Shown: positions 50,377-59,820, counted from the first letter of the stretch. The stretch: DNA of 64,000 bases from Clostridiaceae bacterium (GCA_024635995.1 JAGXHW010000010.1:28224-92223), one strand, 5' to 3'. The notes: a model not told the origin generated them from the sequence alone. Made by a program: numbers and translations.

Positions 50377-51753
50377 CTAATATCGCTTTCTTTTTGACGA
50401 TGCTGGGATCTTCATGTCTTCACGGTATTTTGCAACTGTTCTCCTTGATATGGTAATCCCTATACCCGCTAATTCTCTCGCAATTCGATCGTCACTTAAT
50501 GGTTTTCGTGCATTTTCTTCATCGATGATATCTCTAATATAATTCTTTATACTCTCTGATGCAATACCCTCTGCTGAACCATCAGATACGCCACTGGAGA
50601 AGAAAAATTTTAATTCAAATGTACCCATTGGTGTTTCCATATACTTCCCATTGGTTGCACGGCTCACAGTGGATTCATGCACACCAATCTCGTCAGCAAT
50701 TTCTTTAAGTGTCATAGGTTTTAAATGTTTTTTCCCGTATTCAAAGAAACAGCGCTGTTTCTTGACAATCATATCGACAACTTTGTAAATGGTTTGCATT
50801 CTTTGTTCAATGCTTTTTATCAACCACATGGCACTGTTGAATTTATCATTTAAAAATTTTACAGCGTCGTTATTTTGATTTTCGTTTGACAACATTTGCT
50901 TATAATCCTTGCGTATGGTTAACCTTGGTGCGTTTCGGTCATTGGGAATTATGTAATACTCATTCCCCACTTTACGAACCACAACATCTGGCACCACATA
51001 GCGATTATCAGTTTCTGCATACATTCGCCCAGGTTTCGGCTCCAATGTTTTTAGAAAATCACAGATGTCCTGGACCTGACTTGTTGTTATTCCCACTTTC
51101 TTCGCGATGACAGGATACTTATTGTCTGCCAAATCATCAAGGTATTTCTCGATAACCAGGTAAACGTTTTCATCCCGGAGTCCAATAACTCTACATTGTA
51201 TAGCTAAACACTCTTTCAGGCTTCTTGCTCCGACACCGGCGGGTTCAAAGTTTTGCACGACCTTCAACATATTTTCAACATCTTGTACGTCTACATCAAG
51301 GTCCTCTGCTATTTCCTCAACAGAGATTGGAAGGTACCCATTGTCATCAATATTTTGAACAATGTACTCACCTATTTCCTGATACGTTTGATCCAAGTTA
51401 GTTAGTTGCAATTGAAACATTAGGTGTTCCCGTAAAGTTGGATCTTTAAAAATAATGTTTTCATAGTTAAAGTCTCTGTCCTTATTATGATGATAGGCGT
51501 CTTTACAATATTCGTAATTGTCAAAGTCCTCGGCATATTCTTTCCAGTCAACTTTGTTGTCTTCTACAGGTTCGGTTTTAGCTGCACGGTCTTCCTCGCT
51601 GATTTCAATCACTGGATTGTTTTCGATTTGTTGCTCAATGTATTCCTCCAGCTCTAACGAAGTGAATTGAAGAATTTTAATGGCTTGACGTAGCTGCGGT
51701 GTCATCACCAGTTTTTGTGATTGTTCCAAATGGAGATTATATCCCATTTCCAT
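50377..51753 (-). CDS. rpoN: RNA polymerase sigma-54 factor
   Basis: 458 residues from the ATG at 51753 (AGGAG upstream). The Gln-rich activator-interacting head LHLEQSQKLVMTPQLRQAIKIL is followed by the core-binding region and the C-terminal HTH and RpoN box (SRRTVAKYREDMKIP). It directs RNA polymerase to -24/-12 promoters with the help of an activator ATPase. The rpoN-cggR-glycolysis order is usual in clostridia. Confidence 0.97.
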   Translation of the reverse strand: MEMGYNLHLEQSQKLVMTPQLRQAIKILQFTSLELEEYIEQQIENNPVIEISEEDRAAKTEPVEDNKVDWKEYAEDFDNYEYCKDAYHHNKDRDFNYENIIFKDPTLREHLMFQLQLTNLDQTYQEIGEYIVQNIDDNGYLPISVEEIAEDLDVDVQDVENMLKVVQNFEPAGVGARSLKECLAIQCRVIGLRDENVYLVIEKYLDDLADNKYPVIAKKVGITTSQVQDICDFLKTLEPKPGRMYAETDNRYVVPDVVVRKVGNEYYIIPNDRNAPRLTIRKDYKQMLSNENQNNDAVKFLNDKFNSAMWLIKSIEQRMQTIYKVVDMIVKKQRCFFEYGKKHLKPMTLKEIADEIGVHESTVSRATNGKYMETPMGTFELKFFFSSGVSDGSAEGIASESIKNYIRDIIDEENARKPLSDDRIARELAGIGITISRRTVAKYREDMKIPASSKRKRY

Positions 51754-51799
51754 TGCTATCACTCCTATATCATCAGGCTGGCCTCGAAATGTCGATGAC

Positions 51800-51880
51800 C
51801 ACTAAAGCCATTATATCATTGATCTGAGATAACAAAAAGAGTTTTAGGATAAAATATCAATATTTGGCATGTATTTTGCA
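51800..51880. promoter_or_regulatory. rpoN upstream region: extended -10 on minus, sigma-54-like site on plus
   Basis: Minus strand TGATATAAT about 65 bases before rpoN is an extended -10 with TTTTTG at the -35 position. On the plus strand TGGCATG-TATT-TTGCA (51865-51880) has the GG and GC doublets of a sigma-54 promoter at the right spacing, one base off consensus. It points into the 3' end of grdD, antisense. The first is a likely rpoN promoter; the second may be chance. Confidence 0.45.
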
Positions 51881-51884
51881 TGTG

Positions 51885-53075
51885 TCATACACATTCAATT
51901 TCTTCGTACACTAAATAACCGTTTTCTCTTAATATCATCATTGCCTGGTCAAACCTCTTTTTATTCACCATCAATACAGGCCCTGTGCACCCCATGCCAC
52001 TTTCAGCATAGATTCCTTCTGCCCAAACGACTCTAACGGCTTTTTCCAACTCCATTATATCGATACCTGAGATCCCCTGGTTTACCGATTCACCCAAAGG
52101 GGAAACAACACTTGCTGATCTATATGTTTCATCATCTCTTTCTATTATCAGTTCTTCAACAATCTGTTCCAATCCAGCTTTTTTTGCCAGCTCAAATTCA
52201 TTCTGTGCAACCTTAATCAGATTTCCTTTTACAAGCTGGACTGCATAAAGAATTGCCTGTTGAACAACAATGTGTCCTGACGCCCTCGAAATTACCATGG
52301 CTAAACGTTCGTAATGCTGTCCAATACCGGGGCCATAACCCGCACCAGCCGATTCAAAAGCACCACCTGTCATAAAAGTTGCAAACATCTTCATTGTAAT
52401 GTTACCTGTTAGAGAATCATGGACCAATACATCAGGGGTACCGGCAACCACATCATTTCCTCTCATGATACAACCGGATTCAGGTCTAAGGGATTGTGCA
52501 AAATGAATAGCGTACCCTTGTTTTTTAAGTTGCATCAATTTCTTTTCTGTTTTTCGGGCACCAGCCACATTCAGTATGCCTACCTTTGGATCACTGATCC
52601 CCATGGTTTTTGCAGTGATGATGCCATAGATCGCATTCATCACCATAGCTGCAGAACGATTTAAGGCAGCTGTACCGGAGGTGGTTGCCAAATAAAAATC
52701 TTTACCTTTGCCGGGCGCCATCATTTTTCCAACCGATGCAACGCCGATGGGATAGGTGTAGTGCGTTGTGATGCAGGCATCAATCATTCCAAAATCCAAC
52801 ATGGTTTCCATCTTGTGATGCGCTTCTTCTTCTGTGTATGCTTCGAATTGCAACAAAGTAGTGATAAGTTTGGGACCGATTAAAACAACCTCAAAATCCT
52901 CTCTGTTTCTGGATATGTCTTCAGCTGCATTAACCCATTGTTCAATCCCCACTTCACTGCCAAATGTGGTCAGCCCAATTTTTACTTTCTTATCCAATTT
53001 ACCACTTTCGATGGCATCTGCAATCTGGTAAAAAACCTCACCCATGATCCTTTTTACTGGTATCTTGTCATTCAT
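51885..53075 (-). CDS. grdD: glycine/sarcosine/betaine reductase component C, alpha subunit
   Basis: 396 residues from the ATG at 53075 (GAGGTGG six bases upstream, 16 bases after the grdC stop). PlsX/phosphotransacetylase-like fold: VKIGLTTFGSEVG near the N-terminus and a C-terminal GMGCTGPVLMVN, with Cys363 matching the conserved active-site cysteine. It releases acetyl phosphate from the acetylated protein C of glycine reductase. The other parts (grdA, B, E, X) are not in the window. Confidence 0.88.
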   Translation of the reverse strand: MNDKIPVKRIMGEVFYQIADAIESGKLDKKVKIGLTTFGSEVGIEQWVNAAEDISRNREDFEVVLIGPKLITTLLQFEAYTEEEAHHKMETMLDFGMIDACITTHYTYPIGVASVGKMMAPGKGKDFYLATTSGTAALNRSAAMVMNAIYGIITAKTMGISDPKVGILNVAGARKTEKKLMQLKKQGYAIHFAQSLRPESGCIMRGNDVVAGTPDVLVHDSLTGNITMKMFATFMTGGAFESAGAGYGPGIGQHYERLAMVISRASGHIVVQQAILYAVQLVKGNLIKVAQNEFELAKKAGLEQIVEELIIERDDETYRSASVVSPLGESVNQGISGIDIMELEKAVRVVWAEGIYAESGMGCTGPVLMVNKKRFDQAMMILRENGYLVYEEIECV

Positions 53076-53091
53076 ACAATCCACCTCGGTT

Positions 53092-54645
53092 TTAAGATTC
53101 CTGTTCTTTAAGCAGTTGGGCGGCAAAATCCCTCATGACGGTCGCTATCATTTTCTTCACTTCTTCTTCAGAAATCATTTTACTTGCTTCCTGGGATATT
53201 TCACCAGGATTGTTTTCAAGAATCAATGAAATGCCATCAAACTGGTTCGTCAAACGCCCCAGGAACAAACTTCCTTTTCCAACGATCATAGCGCGGTGTA
53301 TTTCATTGTTCAGAAAAGCCACTCTTGCATGCCCAATATAAGGAATTCCTGAAGGAATATGTCCTTGTGTGGGGGCCCATCCTGGTAATCCAAATTTTTC
53401 ACCAAAAGATGCCACTTCTTTTTGCTCCAGTTCTTCACGTCGAACGCCAAGTGCCGCAATCATTTTGTAGTTTGCTTCCGGAACATCACCGGCACCCACT
53501 GGTCTTGTGATATCAGGGTTTTGCATTTCAACTGAATATCGATCAATGTCCTTTATTTTGTAGCCTGCTTTGTCCAGCGGTGTTGTTACGAGTGAGGTGA
53601 TGACTGCCTGGGGAGAAGACCCTGTTGCTACGGTATGTCTTCCAATTAGATCTGTACGAATAATCGGGTTCACCCCATCATTTTCACCAATGAGCACTGC
53701 AAACCCTGCAACCATGTCTTCCAACACTGGCACACCTTTTAGCATATGTTCCCTTGCATTGACACCCAGTTTTGCCACTGAACCACCAGCAGTGACCAGT
53801 ACATTATTATATATGCCTGCGCTTACCAAGGCCGCAGCTTCAACGATGGCATGGGCAGGGGCTGCACAAAATGCACGGGTATCTGAACCGGTTGCATTGT
53901 TTGCTCCAATAGCTTCCGCAATGGCTTTGGCAAAATTGCCCCCACCACGTTGGGTTATGTCACCGGCAGCACTTTCGGAACACTCAATGACATAGTCAAT
54001 CTCATCTGGGTCTATTCCATTGCGATCCAATAAATTTAAACAGGTTAACACGGCAGATGACTTTGTGGCTAAATTTTCCAATATCACTGCCGGAGATAAA
54101 TTAGGGTCGAATTCGTGGCCTCGCTTAACACAGCCAACCAGTTTTCCGCTTACTTCCAATGGAAGAGCCTCTTGTTGTTCAATAAGATAAAGAAGGGATT
54201 CTTCTTCTTCGCCTTCTTTCAGTTTTGCGATGCGTTGTTCACTGAAAAGTGGATGCTTGGCCAAATGTTTCTTAATGTCTGTCGTAAATTTCTTCTCCAA
54301 ACGAACAAGGTCGAATACATCCGCTATCTTCAGTAAACCTATGAATTCTTTATACGGCATGATTTCTCCGAAGGTACCAAATCGATCAGCTTTTTCAAGT
54401 GGGCTTTTGTACCATGGTATCTCGATAGACCTTAGTGCCTCTGGCTTCAATTCACCAATGTAAACCTGGTTAGGCGGATAACGAACCACTTGATCAAAGG
54501 ACCTTAATCCGCTGGTGATGTCAGACATAAATGCCATCGTCACATTGTTTCGCATTGATTCCCTGCCAACAGCGCTGAATTTTGGTATTAACTCTGCTGC
54601 ATGGATCAGTGTATACCCTTCTGCCTTAATAACTGGAAATTGCAC
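53092..54645 (-). CDS. grdC: glycine/sarcosine/betaine reductase component C, beta subunit
   Basis: 517 residues from the GTG at 54645 (GGGGGG upstream). It starts VQFPVIKAEGYTLIH and has YPPNQVYIGELKPE, then the thiolase/FabH-like half with SGATRAFCAAP-type cysteine (here DTRAFCAAPAHAIVE) and a C-terminal PTQGHIPSGIPYIGHA. With GrdD it binds the acetyl group made during glycine reduction. Typical family length. It lies 31 bases after degV, perhaps on the same transcript. Confidence 0.88.
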   Translation of the reverse strand: MQFPVIKAEGYTLIHAAELIPKFSAVGRESMRNNVTMAFMSDITSGLRSFDQVVRYPPNQVYIGELKPEALRSIEIPWYKSPLEKADRFGTFGEIMPYKEFIGLLKIADVFDLVRLEKKFTTDIKKHLAKHPLFSEQRIAKLKEGEEEESLLYLIEQQEALPLEVSGKLVGCVKRGHEFDPNLSPAVILENLATKSSAVLTCLNLLDRNGIDPDEIDYVIECSESAAGDITQRGGGNFAKAIAEAIGANNATGSDTRAFCAAPAHAIVEAAALVSAGIYNNVLVTAGGSVAKLGVNAREHMLKGVPVLEDMVAGFAVLIGENDGVNPIIRTDLIGRHTVATGSSPQAVITSLVTTPLDKAGYKIKDIDRYSVEMQNPDITRPVGAGDVPEANYKMIAALGVRREELEQKEVASFGEKFGLPGWAPTQGHIPSGIPYIGHARVAFLNNEIHRAMIVGKGSLFLGRLTNQFDGISLILENNPGEISQEASKMISEEEVKKMIATVMRDFAAQLLKEQES

Positions 54646-54675
54646 GTTTCCACCCCCCAAATTAAAATTAGTCGA

Positions 54676-55518
54676 CTACTCATGAAATAAAATTGCCAAT
54701 GTGCCCGGGCCAGTATGTGTGCCAATGGTACAACCTATGTGTGACATGATAATTTCCTTTGGCTCCATGATTTCCATCATTTTCTTCCTTAGTTCTTCTG
54801 CCCGGTCCTTGTCATTGGCATGGGCAATGGCGATTGTTTTACCCTTCATGTCAGCTGATGATAACTGGGCAAGACTAATCATTTTATTAATCACTTTTTT
54901 TGAACCCCTTACCTTATCCAAGGGTTCAACCAATCCGTTGTTTACAGTCAAAATCGGTTTTATGTTGAGAATGTTAGCGACAAGTGCCTTGCCGGGGGCA
55001 ATGCGGCCGCCTTTCTTCAAATAACTTACTGTATCAACGGTAAAAATATGTTTAATGTCTTTTGAATAATTACGGGCAAATTCTGTAGCCTCGTTTAAGG
55101 ACCGACCCGTTTCAATAAACCTGGCTGTTTCAATCACTGTCAATCCTGCCCCCATACATAACCCCAGGGTATCAACCACCTGAATGTCATCAGAGCCAAT
55201 GGTGTCTTTAGCAATAGTTGCAGACTGATGCGTGCCACTGGCCCGGGATGAGGCATTAATGCAAAGTACCTGTTTACCATCTTCCAAAGCCTGTTCAAAT
55301 GCTTTTTGAAATTGTAAGGGTGACACTTGTGAAGTCTGCGGTAGTATGTCTGTTTTTGACAATCTTATATAGAATTCTTCCGCTTCGATTTCAACACCGT
55401 CCAAATAGGAACTGTCACCAAAGATAATTGTTAAGGGAATTACCTTAATACCATACCTTATCTGCAACTCTTTAGGTATGTCAGTCATGCTGTCTGTGAT
55501 AATTTGAATGTTTCCCAT
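54676..55518 (-). CDS. DegV family fatty-acid-binding protein
   Basis: 280 residues. IITDSMTDIP at the start, PQTSQVSPLQFQKAFEQ, INASSRASGTHQSA and VDTVSYLKKGGRI are the DegV hallmarks. Family members (FakB) bind a fatty acid and present it to a kinase for phospholipid synthesis. No FakA kinase is near. AAGGAGG precedes the start; trmL lies 15 bases upstream in the same direction. Confidence 0.93.
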   Translation of the reverse strand: MGNIQIITDSMTDIPKELQIRYGIKVIPLTIIFGDSSYLDGVEIEAEEFYIRLSKTDILPQTSQVSPLQFQKAFEQALEDGKQVLCINASSRASGTHQSATIAKDTIGSDDIQVVDTLGLCMGAGLTVIETARFIETGRSLNEATEFARNYSKDIKHIFTVDTVSYLKKGGRIAPGKALVANILNIKPILTVNNGLVEPLDKVRGSKKVINKMISLAQLSSADMKGKTIAIAHANDKDRAEELRKKMMEIMEPKEIIMSHIGCTIGTHTGPGTLAILFHE

Positions 55519-55533
55519 CTGTAGTATTCCTCC

Positions 55534-56004
55534 TTATTGTAGCCCTGGAAAATCCCATTGTCTAAGAACTTCGTAGCATACCGCTGCGACAGCATTTGAA
55601 AGGTTTAGTGACCGTGCTTTTGGATGGTCAACCATGGGAAGCCTGAAACTGGTATTCCCATATGCTTTATGGATAAACTGTGGTAATCCCGCCGTCTCCT
55701 GGCCAAATAATAAATAACAAGGATTCGGGTATTCAACCTCATGGTACAGTGCCGTAGATTTTGTCGTCATGCAATACACCAGTGGCTCATGATTATCCTT
55801 CAAAAAGTGATCAAAGTTTTTATATACATTGAGGTCCAGTATATCCCAATAATCCAACCCCGCACGTTTCACCATTTTATCAGACATGGAGAAGCCTGTC
55901 GGTTCTATGATATGAAGTGATGCTCCCAACACCACACAAGTACGGGCTATGTTACCAGTATTCTGTGGAATTTCCGGTTGATACAGCACAACATGTAATC
56001 CCAT
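55534..56004 (-). CDS. trmL: tRNA (cytidine/uridine-34 2'-O)-methyltransferase
   Basis: 156 residues of the SPOUT class: LHVVLYQPEIPQNTGNIARTC, LLFGQETAGLP and a C-terminal knot region FRLPMVDHPKARSLNLSNAVA. It methylates the wobble base of certain leucine tRNAs. The start has GGGAGGG; a promoter lies at 56053-56080. Confidence 0.95.
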   Translation of the reverse strand: MGLHVVLYQPEIPQNTGNIARTCVVLGASLHIIEPTGFSMSDKMVKRAGLDYWDILDLNVYKNFDHFLKDNHEPLVYCMTTKSTALYHEVEYPNPCYLLFGQETAGLPQFIHKAYGNTSFRLPMVDHPKARSLNLSNAVAAVCYEVLRQWDFPGLQ

Positions 56005-56052
56005 GAAAACCCTCCCTATGAGTGTATTGAAGTGATTTGATTCTTATATCCG

Positions 56053-56080
56053 ATTATACCATAGTTGTGTTTACCCGCAA
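56053..56080 (-). promoter_or_regulatory. trmL promoter
   Basis: Minus strand: TTGCGG (56075-56080), 16 bases, TATAAT (56053-56058), preceded by TGG to give an extended -10. It is about 48 bases from the trmL start and lies in the divergent region with the plus-strand gene. Confidence 0.65.
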
Positions 56081-56153
56081 TGAATGTTTTAAAAATGGTT
56101 CAATGAGGGTATTGACAGAAATAACGCCTTCCTTGGAAAGAAAGGAGCCTATT

Positions 56154-56894
56154 ATGAAACCATTTACAGCCCAAATAACCCATGTTTATCATAGTGGTTT
56201 TATTATCGAAACGGTCAATCACACGCTGATTTTTGATTGCATTGAACCTGACAAATCCCTTAATGTAACGGGATTTAATCAACGTGATATTTATCGAAAA
56301 TGGATCAATAGCCGAAATAATGTGTTCGTTTTCGTTACGCATCATCATCAGGATCATTTCATGCCCTCAGTGCTTGATTGGAATGCATCCAATCCTTCGT
56401 TACACATTATTGCAGGTTATGATGTCCCCATCAAACCCTCCCAAAACTGCCATCTTATGAATCCCAGCGAAAAACTTAAAATTAATGAAGTTTCCATAGA
56501 AGCATTTGGTTCCACCGATGATGGCGTATCATTCTATGTTCAAGTGGACAATATGTCGTTCTTCCACTCAGGGGATTTAAACTGGTGGCATTGGAATGAG
56601 TTTACCTCCCAGCAGCTGGAACAGGAAGAACTTGATTTTAAGAATGAAATTCAACAGATCAGCTCCAAGATCATTGACGTTGCCTTTGTGCCAGTTGATC
56701 CGAGACTTGAAGAACACTATTACCTGGCAGGGGAGTATTTTGTTGAAACCTGCAAACCGTCTTTGATGGTCCCCATGCATTTTGGCATTCACTTTGATAT
56801 TACACAACAGTTTTCCAATAAATTATCTCATGCGTCTTCTTCCATCGCAGTGCTTGAAAATAGTGGCCAGCAAATACAGTATGTAAAAAAATAA
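56154..56894 (+). CDS. metallo-beta-lactamase-fold hydrolase
   Basis: 246 residues from the ATG at 56154 (AAAGGAG upstream); the open frame further upstream lacks a good start. The metal motif THHHQDHF is at 62-69, SFFHSGDLNWWHW supplies the next ligands, and VPMHFGIHFD the last histidines. The fold resembles small UlaG-like hydrolases. Substrate unknown. It is the only plus-strand gene in this host part, divergent from trmL. Confidence 0.85.
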   Translation: MKPFTAQITHVYHSGFIIETVNHTLIFDCIEPDKSLNVTGFNQRDIYRKWINSRNNVFVFVTHHHQDHFMPSVLDWNASNPSLHIIAGYDVPIKPSQNCHLMNPSEKLKINEVSIEAFGSTDDGVSFYVQVDNMSFFHSGDLNWWHWNEFTSQQLEQEELDFKNEIQQISSKIIDVAFVPVDPRLEEHYYLAGEYFVETCKPSLMVPMHFGIHFDITQQFSNKLSHASSSIAVLENSGQQIQYVKK

Positions 56895-56914
56895 CTTTAT
56901 AGTTCGATCAAGTA

Positions 56915-56952
56915 CAAAAAACGGCATTGTCCTTTGACAATGCCGTTAGTGC
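56915..56952 (-). terminator. terminator after queT
   Basis: AACGGCATTGTC (56920-56931) and GACAATGCCGTT (56936-56947) form a perfect 12-bp stem; on the minus strand TTTTTTG follows. It ends the queT transcript and may also slow read-through from the plus-strand hydrolase gene. Confidence 0.88.
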
Positions 56953-56963
56953 TGTCCCTTACT

Positions 56964-57482
56964 CTACACTTTAAAGATCTGCGTCTTATATTTTTCAAGC
57001 AGTATCAGTAGTGGATACCCCAGTCCATAACATGCTACCAGCTGGCCAGCTCCAACCCATATCATCATGGACCATAACGGTGCTTGTTCGGGTGACCCCA
57101 AAAACAAGTAATACAGCATTGCTCCGATTAAAACAGCATTGATCAATACTGGGGGCATTGGAGCCCACTTTCGGTTTCTCATTCTACCGGTTGCAATTGC
57201 CGCCAAGGTCGTAGCTGTTGTACCGACAACTATATCAAGCACGCCAAAGGGCCCCACAATATTGGAAATTAAACAGCCAATCGCCAGTCCGGGGATGGCT
57301 GCCGGTGTCAAAAAAGGCAGGATTGTCAGCGCCTCAGAAATCCGCACCTGTATCATTCCATAGCTAATTGGCCTAAACATCATGGTTATAACTGTATAGA
57401 TGGCCGCAATCATCGCTGCATGAATCCAATAGGTTGTCCTGTTTTTAATGACAATCATCCCCTCTTCCAATTTCATAAACAC
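56964..57482 (-). CDS. queT: QueT-type queuosine-precursor transporter (ECF S component)
   Basis: About 172 residues (the start may be the internal ATG at 57458, which has GGAAG upstream). Five or six membrane segments, with MFRPISYGMIQVRISEALTILPFLTPAAIPG and CLISNIVGPFGVLD blocks typical of QueT. It would bind preQ0/preQ1 or queuine and work with a shared ECF energy module found elsewhere. Only 26 bases separate it from the ABC ATPase upstream. I see no preQ1 riboswitch there. Confidence 0.88.
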   Translation of the reverse strand: MFMKLEEGMIVIKNRTTYWIHAAMIAAIYTVITMMFRPISYGMIQVRISEALTILPFLTPAAIPGLAIGCLISNIVGPFGVLDIVVGTTATTLAAIATGRMRNRKWAPMPPVLINAVLIGAMLYYLFLGSPEQAPLWSMMIWVGAGQLVACYGLGYPLLILLEKYKTQIFKV

Positions 57483-57508
57483 ATCTTGTTTTTTTGTGTA
57501 ATTTCAAG

Positions 57509-58768
57509 TCATTGTGATTGTTGTATTTCATCCATAATATCATCCAGGCTTTTATACTCTCTAAGCCCTAATGCGCGAAGCTCATTCAAACAATTGATGC
57601 CTTCACCGCCAACGTAGTCATACGGAGTTCCTTCCTTGTATGTATTCCAGAGAAAAACCGTTTTCCCCTCATTAAGTTGAGTTTTGGCAATCAATAAATT
57701 CCGAAGATTTCCCCTTCCAATGGGGATGCTTGTCAAAATAACATATTGAGCGTAGTCTGCCAGCATACAGGCTTTTTCCAAGGCTTTATCAGTAATGTCA
57801 CAAAACGGTTCTTCTTCCACTACATTAACATCTAATTTTTTTCCTAATTCCGCATCGCTGTCTCCTTTGTTAACCACTCCCAGTGACAATTGAAAGTTCT
57901 CCCGGTAGCAGCGTTGTAATACCTCTTTGGCAATTCCACCACCACCAATCACATGAACACTTATAGTTGATACAGTGTTTTTTTTGTTAACAGCGACAGG
58001 AGAAATTTGTAAACTGCCTGTGTACACATTGTGATCAATAATCATATTCATATCATAGGCTCTTTGTAATTGTGTCGTTGTCATAACCTTCTCTGTAGTG
58101 CCCAAGGCTAAAATTTTACCTTCATGCATTAACATGACTTCATCACTGTACCTGGCTGCCAGATTTAAATCATGAATCACGGCAATCACTGTGATCTGCT
58201 TTTCCTGATTCAATTTTTTTAACAAGTCCAATATCTCAATCTGGTGATGAATGTCCAAAAAAGACGTGGGTTCATCCAGCAGTAATACTTGTGGTTCCTG
58301 TGCCAGCGCTTTTGCGATCATAACCCTTTGCTTTTCACCACCACTTATTTCATCAACGAACCTTTCCTGAAGGTGAAAAACACTTGTTGCTTTCAATGCC
58401 TGTTCCACAATTTCCATATCCTGTGCCGTTTCCCGCTTAAACCTGGGAATATAAGGATGTCGACCCATCATGACCACATCATAGACTGTAAAATCAACGC
58501 CAGCATCAGGGTTTTGATGCACCACTGCCATGTCTTTTGCCAAATCTGATGTTGAATAAGCCTTCAGTTCTTTCTGATCTATGAAAATTGATCCCTGGTC
58601 AGGTGTAAGATTCCTGGCGATGTTTTTTAATAAAGTTGTTTTTCCAGAACCATTTGGGCCAATAATGGACAAAAAAGTTCTGTGGCCGATCATCACGTTC
58701 AACTTTTTAAGAATAGACTGGTCGCCGTACCCAAAAGTCAGGTCCTTGATTTGAATGGATTTTCCCAT
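57509..58768 (-). CDS. btuD: cobalamin/heme-type ABC ATPase with C-terminal extra domain
   Basis: 419 residues from the ATG at 58768 (AAGGA upstream). Residues 1-255 are a complete FepC/BtuD ATPase: GPNGSGKTT, signature EISGGEKQRV, LLLDEPTSFLD. Residues 270-419 are an added domain with a Rossmann-like start (VHVIGGGGIAKEVLQ), absent from typical BtuD, and a C-terminal acidic helix. The extra domain may sense or bind a ligand. It works with the BtuC-type permease and BtuF-type lipoprotein upstream; cobalamin as substrate is inferred from the cob genes nearby. Confidence 0.88.
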   Translation of the reverse strand: MGKSIQIKDLTFGYGDQSILKKLNVMIGHRTFLSIIGPNGSGKTTLLKNIARNLTPDQGSIFIDQKELKAYSTSDLAKDMAVVHQNPDAGVDFTVYDVVMMGRHPYIPRFKRETAQDMEIVEQALKATSVFHLQERFVDEISGGEKQRVMIAKALAQEPQVLLLDEPTSFLDIHHQIEILDLLKKLNQEKQITVIAVIHDLNLAARYSDEVMLMHEGKILALGTTEKVMTTTQLQRAYDMNMIIDHNVYTGSLQISPVAVNKKNTVSTISVHVIGGGGIAKEVLQRCYRENFQLSLGVVNKGDSDAELGKKLDVNVVEEEPFCDITDKALEKACMLADYAQYVILTSIPIGRGNLRNLLIAKTQLNEGKTVFLWNTYKEGTPYDYVGGEGINCLNELRALGLREYKSLDDIMDEIQQSQ

Positions 58769-58779
58769 GTTTTTCATCC

Positions 58780-59820
58780 TTAACGTAATTTTTTGGTTTG
58801 ACGTAACAGATAAATAAAGAAAGGAGCTCCCGCCAAAGCTGTTAATATGCCCACAGGCAATTCTGTTGGCGCAATGATTGTACGGGAAAACGTGTCAGTC
58901 ACAATCAAAAATATACCACCCATCAGTCCCGCAGCCGGTAGTAAAAATCTGTGATCTGGCCCCGTCAACATACGTGTTACATGGGGAATGATAAGCCCCA
59001 CAAAACCAATGATCCCGCTCACAGATACAACAAAAGCTGTCAGTAAGGTACTTACCACTAAAATGATCCGTTTAACGGCATCAACTTCCACCCCAGTATT
59101 TGAAGCTGTGTCTTCCCCCAACAGTAGTAGATTCAACTCTTTCGCATATGTCATTAACACAAGTGACCCGACAAGCACAGGAATAACAATCAAACCCACA
59201 TGCTGCCAGCCCCGGGATGAAAAACTACCCATGGTCCAATAAATAATGCTGCTGACATCCTGTGAAGCCATAACCATGATAAATGAAAGAATCGCATTGA
59301 AAAACTGACCAGTTGCGACACCTGCCAACAACAAGGCTGTCACGGGTACCCTGTTTTTCAAGCTGGCCAATCGGTAAACGATACTGGTGGATAAAAGTGC
59401 ACCGACGAAAGCTGTCATGGACACAGCACCAAACCCCAGTATGCTTTGATTAAATTTTAGAACAATGGCTATAGCGGCCCCCAAGGCTGCTCCTGATGAA
59501 GTACCAATAATAAAAGGATCTGCCATAGGGTTTTTCAGCATGCCCTGCATGGCTGTTCCAACCACCGAGAGCCCATACCCCACTAAAAATGCCAGAATAA
59601 TCCGCGGTAAACGGATATATAATATAATTGATTGATGCGCATGGGAAATATGGTTTACATCTAATAAATCCCCAATCCCTGGTATGGCCGATAGCATCAC
59701 CATCAATGAATCCCTCGGAGTGATGTTGGCTGCTCCAAGTGAAGTTGAAAAAACCAGCACAATGGCCAAGGCCATGGTGCCGGTAATAAAAAATGTTTTT
59801 TTTGATAAACCACTTATCAT
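58780..59820 (-). CDS. btuC: cobalamin-type ABC permease (FecCD family)
   Basis: 346 residues with about ten membrane helices. Family markers are RLPRIILAFLVGYGLSVVGTAMQG, NPMADPFIIGTSSGAALGA and GIIGFVGLIIPHVTRMLTGPDHR. It forms the membrane channel for the substrate brought by the lipoprotein. Ends 11 bases before the ATPase start and begins at the stop of the lipoprotein gene. Confidence 0.93.
   Translation of the reverse strand: MISGLSKKTFFITGTMALAIVLVFSTSLGAANITPRDSLMVMLSAIPGIGDLLDVNHISHAHQSIILYIRLPRIILAFLVGYGLSVVGTAMQGMLKNPMADPFIIGTSSGAALGAAIAIVLKFNQSILGFGAVSMTAFVGALLSTSIVYRLASLKNRVPVTALLLAGVATGQFFNAILSFIMVMASQDVSSIIYWTMGSFSSRGWQHVGLIVIPVLVGSLVLMTYAKELNLLLLGEDTASNTGVEVDAVKRIILVVSTLLTAFVVSVSGIIGFVGLIIPHVTRMLTGPDHRFLLPAAGLMGGIFLIVTDTFSRTIIAPTELPVGILTALAGAPFFIYLLRQTKKLR

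Noticed and set aside
57483..57508. preQ1 riboswitch before queT
   Set aside because: Only 26 bases separate queT from the previous gene, and they do not show the preQ1 hairpin and A-rich tail.
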